Below, piece after piece: positions 1 through 9,992 of a stretch of DNA of 64,000 bases. This DNA is from Axinella damicornis (lineage: Eukaryota > Porifera > Demospongiae > Axinellida > Axinellidae), in the NCBI GenBank assembly GCA_963931865.1, contig OZ007516.1, forward strand, positions 309,358-373,357. The letters are read 5' to 3'. Both the position numbers and the translations under genes were made by a program. Under the pieces are notes generated by a model. It did not search any database and had not been told where the DNA came from. It saw nothing but the letters and a program-made list of their open reading frames with translations. Position 1 is the stretch's first letter; every line of letters begins with the position of its first letter.

Positions 1-321
1 CCACGTAGCTCACTACTCTGATGCCCCTTAAAAAGAATTTTCTGGTGGGCAATTCTTAGTCTCGGTTTTTTGAGGGGAGAGCCTGAGAACGAGGCAATTA
101 TCCTTGCCGTTTGTGTGACCAGCCACAAACTTTTCCTGATAAAAAAAGGCTGGCGAGACTAGCATTTACCCTGAAATTCCTGTCAGTGCATGGCAGTATG
201 ATCCTATGCCACTGATTGTGCATCAGGTATGTAAATTCTGAGTGAGTAGTAATGTGTAGCAGTGGGAACAGCCTGGGAACAAGACAGCAAATGTGTTACA
301 GTCCTAATTTTTGTTCCTTAG
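1..321 (+). other. 3' part of an intron of the RETSAT-like gene
   Basis: No conserved coding sequence is seen here. The segment ends in a pyrimidine-rich tract with a CTAAT branch-like motif near 303-307 and the acceptor TTCCTTAG at 314-321, after which RETSAT homology starts at once. An ATG at 252 is in frame with the exon, but the residues encoded between 252 and 321 resemble no part of RETSAT, so it is intronic rather than a start. The upstream exons lie outside the window. Confidence 0.75.
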
Positions 322-1373
322 GTACTATTCCCAAGGAGGCATCTTTTGGGATGCATGCTGAATTGGCCAACCACTTCACGCATGGGGGCTTCTATCCCAA
401 GGGAGGCGCTAGCGAGATCGCTTTCAACATCATCCCTACTATCGAGAAGGCTGGGGGAAAGGTCCTCGTTCATGCCCGAGTCACTAACATCTTAATGGAT
501 GAGGATATGAATCAAACCGTTGGGGTCTGTGTGAAAAAGGGCCACAATGTTTACGAGATAATGGCACCCCTTGTGATCTCAGATGCTGGTGTTCACAACA
601 CGCTTGAGAAGTTACTTCCCTCTAAGGTCGTCACCAAGTTTGGCTTGGAACGGATTCTCTCTAAGGTGAAGCACGGTTTAGGTCTGCTCTCCGTGTTTAT
701 CGGTCTTGATGGTACAAAAGAGGAACTTGGGCTGCAAGCGAGCAATGTCTGGGTCTTCAACACTGCAAATCTGGACGACATTGGTGAAAAGTATCTGAAA
801 CTGTCTCCTGAGGAAGCAGAAAAGTCTCCCGTCCCTCTCATGTTCGTTTCCTTCCCATCCACAAAGGACCCCACTTACAATAGTCGCTACCCTGGAAAAT
901 CAACCTGCGCCATCATCACTGTCACTCCATACGAGTGGTTTGAAAATTGGAAGGAGGAGAAGGTCATGCATCGCGGTGATGACTATCAAGGTCTAAAAAT
1001 GGCAATTGGGAGGCAGCTGTGGAATCAGGTGTGTGAACTGTTCCCTCAGCTGGAGGACAAGTTGGAGTATTTGGACGTCGGGTCTCCTCTCAGCAACCAG
1101 TACTACCTCGGAACTCCACGGGGGGAGGTGTATGGCATAGATCACGATACAGTACGGTTCTCCCCTGAAATGATCGTGGAACTTCGGCCAGATATTGGCG
1201 TGCCTGGTCTGTTTCTCACTGGCCAGGATATTCTAACGTGTGGATTCGCTGGTGCCATGTACGGAGGTGTGTTGTGCGCCTCTGCGGTGTTGAAACGAAA
1301 CATCATGGATGACTTGTTGAAACTGAAAGCCAGGGTGAAGAAAGATAGGGAGGCAAATTTAAAGAAAGACTAA
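322..1373 (+). CDS. RETSAT: All-trans-retinol 13,14-reductase (retinol saturase) homologue, 3'-terminal exon, partial
   Basis: This is the terminal coding exon of a FAD-dependent oxidoreductase of the RETSAT/carotenoid isomerase (phytoene desaturase-like) family. Vertebrate members saturate the 13-14 bond of all-trans-retinol and are associated with the ER membrane. The exon encodes about 350 residues, roughly the C-terminal 57% of a ~610-residue family member. Visible family signatures are the GGFYPKGGASEIAF stretch near the exon start, VKKGH with the following 'LVISDAG'-type segment, the YEWFENW region, and the C-terminal flavin-contacting motif GLFLTGQDILTCGFAGAMYG. The protein ends in a lysine-rich tail and a TAA stop at 1371-1373. 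The first codon (Gly, 321-323) is split by the intron, so the upstream intron is phase 1. The N-terminal Rossmann dinucleotide-binding motif lies outside the window. No AATAAA is visible in the first 300 bases after the stop. The family call is firm; substrate specificity in this organism is inferred from homology. Confidence 0.93.
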
Positions 1374-2374
1374 CTTTTGTTAATTGATTTCCTCACTTGT
1401 TTCCTGTGATGTTAATATTTAGACGCTTGAAACATCCTAATAAGTACATTTTGTTCACCTGATACTGATCCACTATGCGTGACTGTCTGGCCGGCCAGAG
1501 GAGTATGCTAAAAGGGGGTTAATTTTTTGGAACACCCTGCCATTAGATATTGTCTAATAGGAGTAGTTTATACTAATCAGATTTCTACATTTTATAATGC
1601 ATATGCATTGTAGTCTTTGCTTTGTTCTTTTGTTCAGTAGGGGGAGAATGTCTATAGAATACATTTTGTGTAACCCTTTCTTTTGCCGAGATAAAATCAC
1701 TCATGCATACTTACAGTATGCATATGGTAATAGCAGCAGCAGCATTGGAAGCACTGAAGCAGCAATGGCAGCAGTTAGCTACTTGTTAGGAACAGCAATG
1801 GCAGCGCAGAGGGTTGGTAGGATCGGCAGAGCCCCCACTTGCACTCGGTTCGCTCCAATCTAATTTGGCGCCACGCACGCCGCGCCCGCATGGGTTTGAA
1901 TTTGAACCTGAGCTAGCGATTCCGGACAAGTTTTTTAGAACGTTTTCAGGAATTCGCACAGCACGCAGCTAGATTTGTCATCCAATTCTGAGCAAAACCG
2001 TCTTTGTTGCTTCCAAATCGGTCCATCGGGAAGCAAATTAGACATTATTTTGTCAAACGTAATCATGAAATTTTTTCCGGTCACTTTTTAATAGGAAACG
2101 TGGTCTAATTTTCGGTAATTGCATGATTCCAACAATAACTCGTGAACGCGTGGGCCAATTTTAATGCAACTTGGACCAAAATGTTCCTGTGCGAGCGGTG
2201 ATTCCAGCAACATCCTTCACACTCCTGCTGCAACTACATTTGACAGAGCTCTTCTGACTCCCAGAATCAAGGTACGTCAACTTCATTTAAAGGCAAGCCC
2301 AAAGGTATAACAGATGGCTTAGTAGTACATTGTGGTAGAGTAATAGCTAGCTATTTATACTATTGATGCACTAT
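1374..2374. other. Intergenic region between two convergent genes
   Basis: No supported gene. It separates the 3' end of the RETSAT-like gene from the 3' end of the minus-strand gene. It contains a perfect 12-bp palindrome CTGGCCGGCCAG (1487-1498), a 14-bp palindrome AATGCATATGCATT (1596-1609), a 9-bp-stem hairpin (1703-1711 with 1715-1723) and a short GCA triplet run near 1735-1745. A reading frame at 1597-1863 covers these simple repeats and shows no protein family likeness. No clear polyadenylation signal was found for either gene. Confidence 0.6.
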
Positions 2375-5300
2375 TTAACCTACTATGATAGATAAGTCAC
2401 CATTTGCATAGTCTTCCATTAGCTTGTAAGTGTACACTATGTCTGGTTCATCTTCGTAGACAACATTATACCATTCCGGAAATCCTGGTACCTGCGATAC
2501 AACTGTCCCAGTGTATGCAACAATCTCCTTGTTCTCTGAAAATTTGTGCTGTATTCGCTTTCCAACAAGTATTGGGTCAGCACTTGTGGCACTTTGGGAA
2601 GTCGATACTGGAGGTGCTTTCCAAGCATCCTCAATGAGCTTCAACAAATTCTCCTTGAGAATCGTTGAGGAGAATTGACCCACCCCCTTTTTGGAAAAGC
2701 GATATATCGCTGCATCTGAATTCTGGTGGAGAACATTTTTCCTGAATTTCAGTTGGATTTTCAGTGCCTCCTTTTTCTTCGTTTCACTTTTTATCCTCAG
2801 CAGCTGTTGTTCAACATCATCCTTGGTTTGCCATAAGCCTATGGATACAATTTCTGAGGTTAGCTTTTCTTTCTCTTGTAGTACCTTCTGTTCCTTCTTC
2901 CTGATGTTATCCTGCTTTGTCTGAAGCAGTTCTCTGCGCTGTTGTTCAATCACTGCTAGCCGTTCTCTGAACTGGGCTCGATGAGCAGGTGCTAACCTTC
3001 GACCTGAGGCCAGGAGTGATTCCTGTTTGTGTATAGCTTGTTGTGCAAGCCACTTGGAGGTCTTGTTTGTTGAAAACAGTATGTGAGCCTCTAAGGCCAG
3101 CAGAGATGCATTGGGTTTTTCCCTCAGTAATCTGTCTAGCTTGGCAAAATCACGCTCACTGACTGTGTTTGTCTTTGTGACAGATTTTGTTTGGTTTCTG
3201 ACAGATCCACTTGCGCCTTCCCATTTTCCACCAGGAAGATGATCCACAAGCATCCTTTGGGCAAGCAGTTCCAGTGATTTGAAAAGTGCTTGAAGGATTT
3301 GCTGGACCAGCGGGTCCGAGGGGGATGGAACAACAAGTGATGCCCACACATCATCTTTGTTGACTGGAGTATCGGGAAAGGGCACCTTCTCCCCTGTCAG
3401 GAACTCAGAGGCATCATCCCCACACTCTGCTAGAAATTCTAGCAGCTTAGTGAAGTAGGTGGATATATCTAAAATATGTAGGTCTGACTCGAGAATTCTC
3501 CAGAGGGGGGCGGTTATGAGTTTGTCAATCAGGCCTAGGGCCCGACACCCTGAGATATACAACTCATTGTTCGCATCATCAAGAACGGCCTTCAGCAATT
3601 TGTTTTGGGGCCCCCAAACTTTTGTCAAGAACTCGATCATGTGCCTGTGCAGGTAAAACACTCGGGCTCCATTTAGGAATACTATGTTGAATCGATTTCC
3701 TCTGAAGTGGGCCAAGTGTACATTGGTAATTCCAAGGCGACGCAAATAGGTATGAAACTGCACTGCACAGCCAGATTTCTCATCACCTCGACGTTCAAAT
3801 GCTTTACATGCAGTTCTGATGAGCCTAATGGTGCCAGCTTCTGTGTTCTCACTAACGTCTTCATGGTGAGCTTTTTCAAACAAGTGAATTGCCTCTGATG
3901 TGGTTTCTGCCATTGACACAACAAAATGAATGCCACAAAAAAAATTGTACATCTCTGACATGGACTCTTTTTCTTTCTGTGACAGTTCTTCCCAGTTCTT
4001 CACTACCAACGGTAATACTTCAGCTCGGTAATCTGCCAAAAGCGCATTAAAGGATTTCTCTGTGCTTGCCCGATCAGACATTGTACTCTTGATTCGTGCC
4101 ACTATTTCACTTGCCACTTGTGTGTTTTTGTCATCGCTAGTGGAAGCGGAAACACTGAGATCATCAAGAATTTCTTTCATTTTCTCCAGCATGGATTGTG
4201 CTGACCCTGAGGCCACCTCCCGCATCCCAAGTGTGTATGTCTCATGCTCAGTGGAAACCTGGTAAGCAAGGTACTTATGTCCAAACTTGGTAGTCCCATC
4301 ACTGTGCAGGGTATGGTGGTCTTCTTGTGTGAGTACCTCGGCCAGTTGCATCTGGGAGAGTGCCCGTGCTTCAATTAACATATCGTTAATTGCTGTGTGT
4401 TTTGGTAATCTATTGCAAGTCACTCCTGCTAGTTTCAGCACTGACTGGATAACAGGCACAATTTGTAGTATTGCTACATTGTGCGACAGCAGATCCATAA
4501 CACACACACGAAGTTCATTAGTATATTTTCCATCTTCAAATGTGGTCAGCATCTTTGACTGCAAATGCTTCACTTCGTCATGTAGCTCTGCATTAGCTTC
4601 CATGAACTCAACATTGGTTTGTTTCGTCTTGGAAGTTTCATTTGCTAGCTGCTCACAGTTTTCACACTCGCTCAGTGCTGCTACCATCTTTTCTTTGAGT
4701 TGCTCACATTTGTCCTTATAATACTGAATTTGACCTTTTGTGTTCTTCAAGAAAGCGCTTGTCTTGTACTTTAGCTGCCTCTCTAATTTGTCAATCTTAT
4801 CTAGTTGACATCGGATTTTCTTATCTTTTCTTTTTTCTCTTCTACGTACGTTGTGGGGCTTGTATGTCTCTACCAGTTGCTTAAGTTTTTCAATCTTTTG
4901 CGTCATTTTCATGCTCTCCTGTAACAATTCCTCGTGTTTTTGTTTCTATTCTGCAACTTCTACAGCCAAGCTCTTGTTCACAAGAATTGTGGTTTCCGTT
5001 TGAAACCTGGAAGGAGCAGCCGGAAGTTTAGCTTCAGTTGAACTGCCAGAACTTTGCTGAGTTGGTGTTGTGTATGGTGTATTGAGTAGCCTTTCTGCTT
5101 CAGGCTTTCTTTTTGGTGTTTTCTTCAGGTTAGCATGCCTAGTGCTTATTGCAATTACTGACTTTCGTAAAGCCCAGATGTCTGGTTTTGTTCCCCCTGA
5201 ATACAGTTTTTCTATCCAGCTGGAAAATGTGGCCCATGTTAATTTGTTGGACTTCAGCACTGCAAAGAGCTCCAACACCAAGCCATTTTTTATTACTGGG

Positions 5301-5401
5301 ACAGACGGAAGAGATAGTGCTGCTGTTTGGTCAAGAAGCATGGTGGTAGTGATACCAAACTCTGCACAGAATGGCCCGGGGTTTGGAGTACTTTGAGCCA
5401 T
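2375..5401 (-). pseudogene. Long transposase-derived-like gene (hAT-like core, coiled coils, Tudor/spindlin-like C-terminus) with one in-frame TAG
   Basis: One frame runs from ATG (5401-5399) to TAA (2377-2375), 1008 codons, broken only by TAG at codon 152 (4948-4946). Numbering the whole frame: residues 1-151 form an N-terminal region with a Trp- and Lys-rich segment; 153-290 are a highly charged coiled coil; the core contains LHSDGTTKFG (Asp 368), TMSDRAS (Asp 443), FFCGIHF (Cys 489-x2-His 492) and PLWRILESD (Glu 638). The order Asp, Asp, Cys-x2-His, Glu is that of the RNase H-like fold of hAT-type transposases. Residues 808-888 are a second coiled coil, and 942-1008 (from LVGKRIQHKF) resemble Tudor/spindlin-like repeats. 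I recognise the protein type as a recurrent uncharacterised animal family, but I assign no function. No terminal inverted repeats or target duplications were found by eye. The ATG follows a good splice acceptor. If translated from an ATG after the stop (4912), 845 residues would remain. The TAG may be a real nonsense mutation, an allele or a sequencing error. Confidence 0.65.
4946..4948 (-). other. In-frame TAG interrupting the long minus-strand frame
   Basis: On the minus strand the frame reads ...VEVAE, TAG, KQKHEELLQES... and both sides are in the same phase. The six codons after the stop continue a charged helical pattern leading into the coiled coil. This is what a single-base change of CAG (Gln) or GAG (Glu) to TAG would give. 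The bases after the stop (AAACAA) do not match known readthrough contexts such as CAATTA or CTA. Confidence 0.9.
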
Positions 5402-5430
5402 AGTGGTAGCCCTGCAATAGAGAAATACTA
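5399..5430 (-). other. 3' splice site and start codon region of the minus-strand gene
   Basis: Read on the minus strand, a pyrimidine-rich tract ends in CTATTGCAG (AG at 5413-5412), followed by GGCTACCACT and ATGG. The acceptor lies 10 bases before the ATG, so the gene probably has a 5' untranslated exon farther right. The frame stays open upstream to a TTG at 5455, but that part shows no conservation pattern. The ATG at 5401 is therefore preferred. Confidence 0.6.
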
Positions 5431-7047
5431 TGTGTTGAACTCTGAACTTGGACAACTAAGTTTTTGTGGGCTATTGGTACACACCACACCTGTAGTGCTT
5501 CCCCACTTAGTACATGTAACTGTTTCCTCTATGGCCCTCTGGGGTTATTAATGTCGCCATATAACTTCACTACATAGCCATTCCACATGTACATACTACT
5601 TCTTCAGCCTTGTTCCCAGGACCAGTACATGCAGATAAGCGGGAGATGCCTGTTAAGTTTATCACATGAGTAACATCAGTGGGTAAAATGGTAGAAAGCT
5701 TGAATTGAATGGGCGACCATGACAAGAATATTGGAAAGAGCCCATGCATGTCCATGATTGTCACATAGCCAGGGTCTTGCCATACGAGACTAGATGGTAA
5801 TAGTTTCACGACTGTTCTGTTCAGACCTACCGGTATTATGGGCCTCAACACTGGACAGACTTGCCTAAGAAACCGCGACGAAGACTCGTTTGAAGTGAAA
5901 GTGGTGCATGCATGTTGATTTCTTATAACTATACCCCGAGTACTCCCTTCATGCTGAGTACATCAACTGCATGTACTTACATGCTGTCCACATTCATACA
6001 ACTTGCCCTGTGTTCTAGCTATACTGCAAGTAATGAAAGGCAGGATGGGTGTGTCATATTGAATTTGGATGCCCCCTAAAATGGACCTCCTAGAACTAAT
6101 TTTTCAGTAAACGCTTGAAATATATGGACCCCCTGGAACTAATTTTTCAGAAGGACCCCTTGTGAAATAGTTGGACCCCCCATTGGTCCCGATTATGTTT
6201 CAAAGGCTTGTTGAAATATGCGAATCTCCTATTGCTGAAATATACTGCAGTGTTTTGACCAGAAACGTTTGGAGGGGGTGCATAATGAGATTCATAGTGT
6301 TCACAAACCCTGTGAAGCCTCACCTGCCAAGTACTTCAAGTGGTTGCTGAAAGTCATTGAAGTGCAAAGGGCACAATTTGCTTTTAGAAGACCACAAACG
6401 CACATTACAAGCCCAAAGGGTGCAGTGCCCTTCAGAAAGGCCTAGCGAGAACACTGTTGTGCAAAGCAACTATTGGCTGTTGTAGCTGTGAAGCTTGAAT
6501 TCATGAAACAGGTGGGCGGTGTTGTCATAATGATGTCACCGCATAATAAGATACTAGATCAAGAGCTCACAGAGCTCTGCCTCATGCTTACCAATTGCGA
6601 CCTGTGCAGTACAACTACAGTGCCTGAGCCTTTGCAACAAGTAACGTGAACTGGGCGGCTGTTGATCCATCCAAGCTATATATGCCATCGAGAACAAGCA
6701 ACAGAGGTTCGAACGCAACTGAAATATATAATTTCGCTGTGCACTAGCGTCCAAGCACATCATGAGAGTTGCTGATGCTGCAGTAGTGTGGATATCTTTA
6801 TCGGCCCAGCAGCTGCTAACAGACAAACCATAGGCTAAGTAACAGCTTCTGTCAAGTTGCAAGTGTACACAATCATTATACGTACACGTAGGTGGAACTA
6901 ACCTTTCAAGGCAGGTCCAAAAATTTCACTGTTATTTCGTTCCGGGGGGAACGTATTTACGGGGTCCAAATTTAATGTGACAGGTGCCTGGGATATGTGG
7001 CCACTATAGTACTTCTTTGTACAAGCAAAATTGGTTGAGATGATCGG
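5414..7047. other. Gene-poor region; possible 5' intron and upstream region of the minus-strand gene
   Basis: No supported coding sequence. Minus-strand frames at 5570-5851 and 6554-6862 resemble no known family. Part of this stretch is likely the 5' intron and promoter of the neighbouring minus-strand gene, but no donor or leader exon could be chosen with confidence. It holds the short direct repeat at 6081-6150 and GGTCC-rich blocks near 6140-6185 and 6913-6970. Confidence 0.4.
6081..6150 (+). repeat. Two-copy imperfect direct repeat (27-bp unit, 43-bp spacing)
   Basis: Copies at 6081-6107 and 6124-6150 share ATGGACC, CCT, then GAACTAATTTTTCAG with two differences. Further GGACCCC blocks follow at 6154-6180. 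Related GGTCC blocks in opposite orientation (GGTCCAAAAATTTCAC) occur near 6915, so this may be one end of a decayed dispersed repeat. Confidence 0.6.
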
Positions 7048-7467
7048 TTAAGGTTACGGGATACTCGTGCGCTCGCCGAGCGAAATGTATACTTAATATC
7101 TCTAGCCAAAAATCTCTAGTACGAAGAGCGTGAGCAACTTGATTCTGGTGGTGGAGGTGCGCTGTCACAAGGTGCAGGGCATGACGGAAGCTTTTTTGAT
7201 AACATAATCCTTGGCAAATTTATCTGCTGTCTCGCTCGAGAAAAGCGGTAAACACGGCTTTTTGTGAACTGAACTGCTCGTTTTTGCATGGCTATACAGT
7301 GTATCCATAAAAGATTCCGTCATGCCCTGCACCTTGTGACAGCGCACCTCCACCGCCAGAATCAAGTTGCTCACGCTCTTCGTACTAGAGATTTTTGGCT
7401 AGAGAAGTTAAGTATACATTTTCGCACGGCGCTCACACGGCGACGCACGAGTATCCCGTAACCTTAA
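7048..7467. mobile_element. Foldback/MITE-like element with long inverted arms flanked by TTAA
   Basis: Two arms of about 145-155 bp are reverse complements: left about 7052-7196, right about 7308-7463. The outer ends read GGTTACGGGATACTCGTGCG and its complement, each bordered by TTAA (7048-7051 and 7464-7467). The inner halves, from TCTCTAGCCAAAAATCTCTA to CAGGGCATGACGGAA, match almost base for base; the outer parts differ by small indels. About 110 bp of AT-richer spacer lies between the arms. No transposase is encoded, so it is non-autonomous. TTAA at both ends is the target preference of piggyBac-type elements, but the GG start is not the usual CC start, so the superfamily is open. Folding of an RNA across it would give a long hairpin. 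Confidence 0.85.
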
Positions 7468-9814
7468 CCTTAGTCCTCTCATGCTGGTCCTCAGGCACAA
7501 CTGTTTCCATAGAAGTGCACACAGGGGTAGCATGTTGACTGGCGTACTATGATATCTGACTTACCTTATCATTACTTCTCTATTTCCTACTACAGCACGA
7601 ATGGAATCCAGTGTCAAGCACGTACAGAATGGGTTACTTTGCTCTCAATAGAGCGGTTGCAATTACGTCACAAAACCACATGACTGAGTACTTCCGTATG
7701 GCAAAAGAACATGGAGTTCAATGGCAGCTGAACGGAAACTACTGTCTCACTTGTATTCCAGGTCGTGTAGCTGTTCGATCTAATCGGCATGGTAACTGCG
7801 CTACAGCGACAGTTGACACAGTAGTACTTCGTAAGTTCCAAGCTGCTAAGATCGCTGTAGAAATGACTAATTTTTTGCCATACAGTCTTATGAAAGAAAC
7901 GGAATAATAACGGAGGGTGTTTCGGTTGTTTTACGGCCGGTGACGTCAATTGCAAGCGCTCTGTTGGAAATCACATTCTGCAAGTTACTGTAGCAGATTG
8001 ATCCACAGCCATGAATTGCCATCATTGGACTCCAGCATGCCTTTCAAACAATCAAGCTCACAATTAATTGCAGAAACCACATTGATTATAACAGTTGCTT
8101 TGAGTTACCTTCTGTCAGTTCTTTACAGCTTCAAGATAACTTTACTGTATCTTTATTGTTCATTTTTATTGATGTACAGTGTGTAAAATACATTTCGCTG
8201 ACAAATGCATGTATTTGCTCGTCGATATTGCACTTACTTCAACGCTAGTCAGTCCGTAGAGGTCGAATATGGCGGTCGGTTGACAGCTGGATGTATGGAT
8301 TCGTCTGTACGGGACTTTTAGGTCTTGAAAAATCAACCTGAGGAACCAAAGTATTCAAAATGCTTGCCAACCACCACCAATGTAAAGTTCAATCTGAGAC
8401 AAGTCCAGCGATATGCAGTTTGCCCACCTTTCAACGGAAAACCTGTCCGCGATACGCTCTTCAAGTTGGCTTGTTTACCTTGCCGCTACTTAATGGGGAG
8501 GCAAATAAAATTAAAACGGAGCTATTTAATGATATTCATGAGGATTCTGGCAGCCATTTGGGTCAGACCATGTCAAGTGTCAGCATACAACCAAAGTTAG
8601 CTACAGCTGGCTTCACAGGTACCAACGGCACAGGCACACCCTCCAACACACAGAATAATAGTGAATAGGCTGTTAATGATATTCATGATCCACAAAATAA
8701 GACAGATTACGTCCCTTGTCGCAGTCACAGTCAGGGTATGGTTAGACAGAGGTTCAGTGCTCAGTTCAGCTACAGCTTGCTTATCTCTGAAATTTTGTCC
8801 CACATTTCGGATCTTTCTCTCGTCTCATTAACTCTTTAGGGGCCAAATTCTTTCTCTAGGTCATTTTCAGTCTATAGAACACTTAAACATACCCTAATTT
8901 CTGTTCCCTGGCATTGCTGGGCTCGAAACTGCTCACACAGGTAATTTCAGCTATACTGAGCATATACGTGACTTAACCACACCCACCAATTAACGAGCTT
9001 GCAATCAAGCCTCCCGAGAAATGCCAACCTGCCGTAGCTGAAAAACGGGCGATGTATGCTGGAAATGGAGGCCCTACAAGGCAAGACAGCTACTTTCTAA
9101 GTCCATTTATGCCAAAAACGGCGGAAATGGCCCTCCCAGTGCCGACCAAGACCTTTCTATCGCGGAGCCCAGACACGGCCATGCTGTTTGCACCCTTCAG
9201 GTGCACCCACCCACCTCCCCCTGCCCCGCCCTCTCTGCTGGCGCAGAGCCTATCTCTCAAGGACATTGCCGGATGTGACATCATGAAGCTGAAAGTCTAC
9301 GTCTCATGATCCTTAAGGCGTCATTAGCTGGTAAACGGTTAAGCAGGTTTTCGCGGGTAATAATTGCGCGCGCGCACCGAGCTTCCGGAATCGCTACCTG
9401 AGCGCCATTCTGATATGATATGGTAACTACCTGCTACCTGTTTGGGGACTTGAACCAGAGGTGTTAGCTGGCTGTCTCATGCAGGCGAGCCTGAGAATGT
9501 CGACTGGGCAGGACTTTCAGTCACAGAAGAACACTGAAGGTAGGTAATGAGATTTATTCTTGGTTTGCTAGCTAGCTATATAGCTAGCTAATTGAACTTT
9601 GAAGTGTACTTGCAAAGTAGTTGATAGTACTGTATGCCTATCCACACATATAGAGCCATTTTTATTTTGTCCGAACAGTATACTATATTCAGGGTATCAC
9701 GCATGTCCTAATAAGTGAGAGACAGTACAGACTAAGTACACTCACACAGATAAGTACAATTCACGGAAAGACCATCAATTCGGTAATACCGGTATAACTG
9801 GGCTAGTTACGAAA
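7468..9814. other. Gene-poor region without supported genes
   Basis: Reading frames of 60-100 codons occur (for example plus strand 7611-7907, 7950-8186, 8360-8668 and 9052-9309) but resemble no family that I know. A plausible splice acceptor (TTTCCTACTACAG, ending at 7595) precedes the first, so an unrecognised exon cannot be excluded. The second is hydrophobic in its last half. A C-rich stretch lies at about 9206-9232 and a 22-bp palindrome at 9569-9590. Confidence 0.4.
9569..9590. repeat. 22-bp perfect palindrome of TAGC units
   Basis: TAGCTAGCTA is followed by TA and then by its own reverse complement, giving a perfect 22-bp palindrome. The same AGCTAGCT core occurs in every monomer of the satellite that starts about 2.3 kb to the right. 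Confidence 0.9.
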
Positions 9815-9992
9815 TTTCCCCAGATGGGCAGGATTGGCAGGAATGCTTATTTGAAACCTCTCCTGGGAAGGAAACCAGAAAACCTGGAGAAAAACCCTTC
9901 CTAGGTGCAACTGGTGGGACTCGAACGGTCAACCTGTGGCCTCCCTCTCACACCACGTACAGTCAAGTGCTTTAACCACTTGGCGTCACAAC
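9815..9992 (-). mobile_element. tRNA-derived SINE relic
   Basis: Read on the minus strand, it begins with a tRNA-like head: A-box-like GACGCCAAGTGGTT (within 9970-9989) and B-box-like CCGTTCGAGTCCC (9916-9928), about 60 bp apart. These are the internal RNA polymerase III promoter elements. The head is followed by a body with GGGTTTTTCTCCAGG and TTTTCTGGTTTCC, a type of motif seen in SINEs of many marine invertebrates. The T-stem arms around the B box do not pair, so this is not a working tRNA gene. The right-hand boundary and any target duplication could not be fixed by eye. Confidence 0.6.

Noticed and set aside
252..321. N-terminal extension of the RETSAT exon starting at ATG 252
   Set aside because: It lies upstream of a clear splice acceptor, and its residues do not resemble the family. 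RETSAT homology starts at 322.
593..874. Minus-strand frame opposite RETSAT
   Set aside because: It is a shadow of the conserved plus-strand coding exon with no family likeness of its own.
2404..5551. Plus-strand and out-of-frame minus-strand frames overlapping the long minus-strand gene
   Set aside because: They are shadows of a 1008-codon frame with clear motifs, and none has an independent family likeness.
7165..7374. Minus-strand frame within the foldback element
   Set aside because: It crosses the two inverted arms and the spacer, and resembles no transposase.
7611..8668. Small plus-strand frames at 7611-7907, 7950-8186 and 8325-8668
   Set aside because: They show no recognisable domain, and the starts of several are not ATG. 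The acceptor-like site before 7596 alone is not enough to call an exon.
9904..9992. Functional tRNA gene on the minus strand
   Set aside because: A- and B-box-like motifs exist, but the T-stem does not pair and a SINE body follows, so it is a tRNA-derived SINE.
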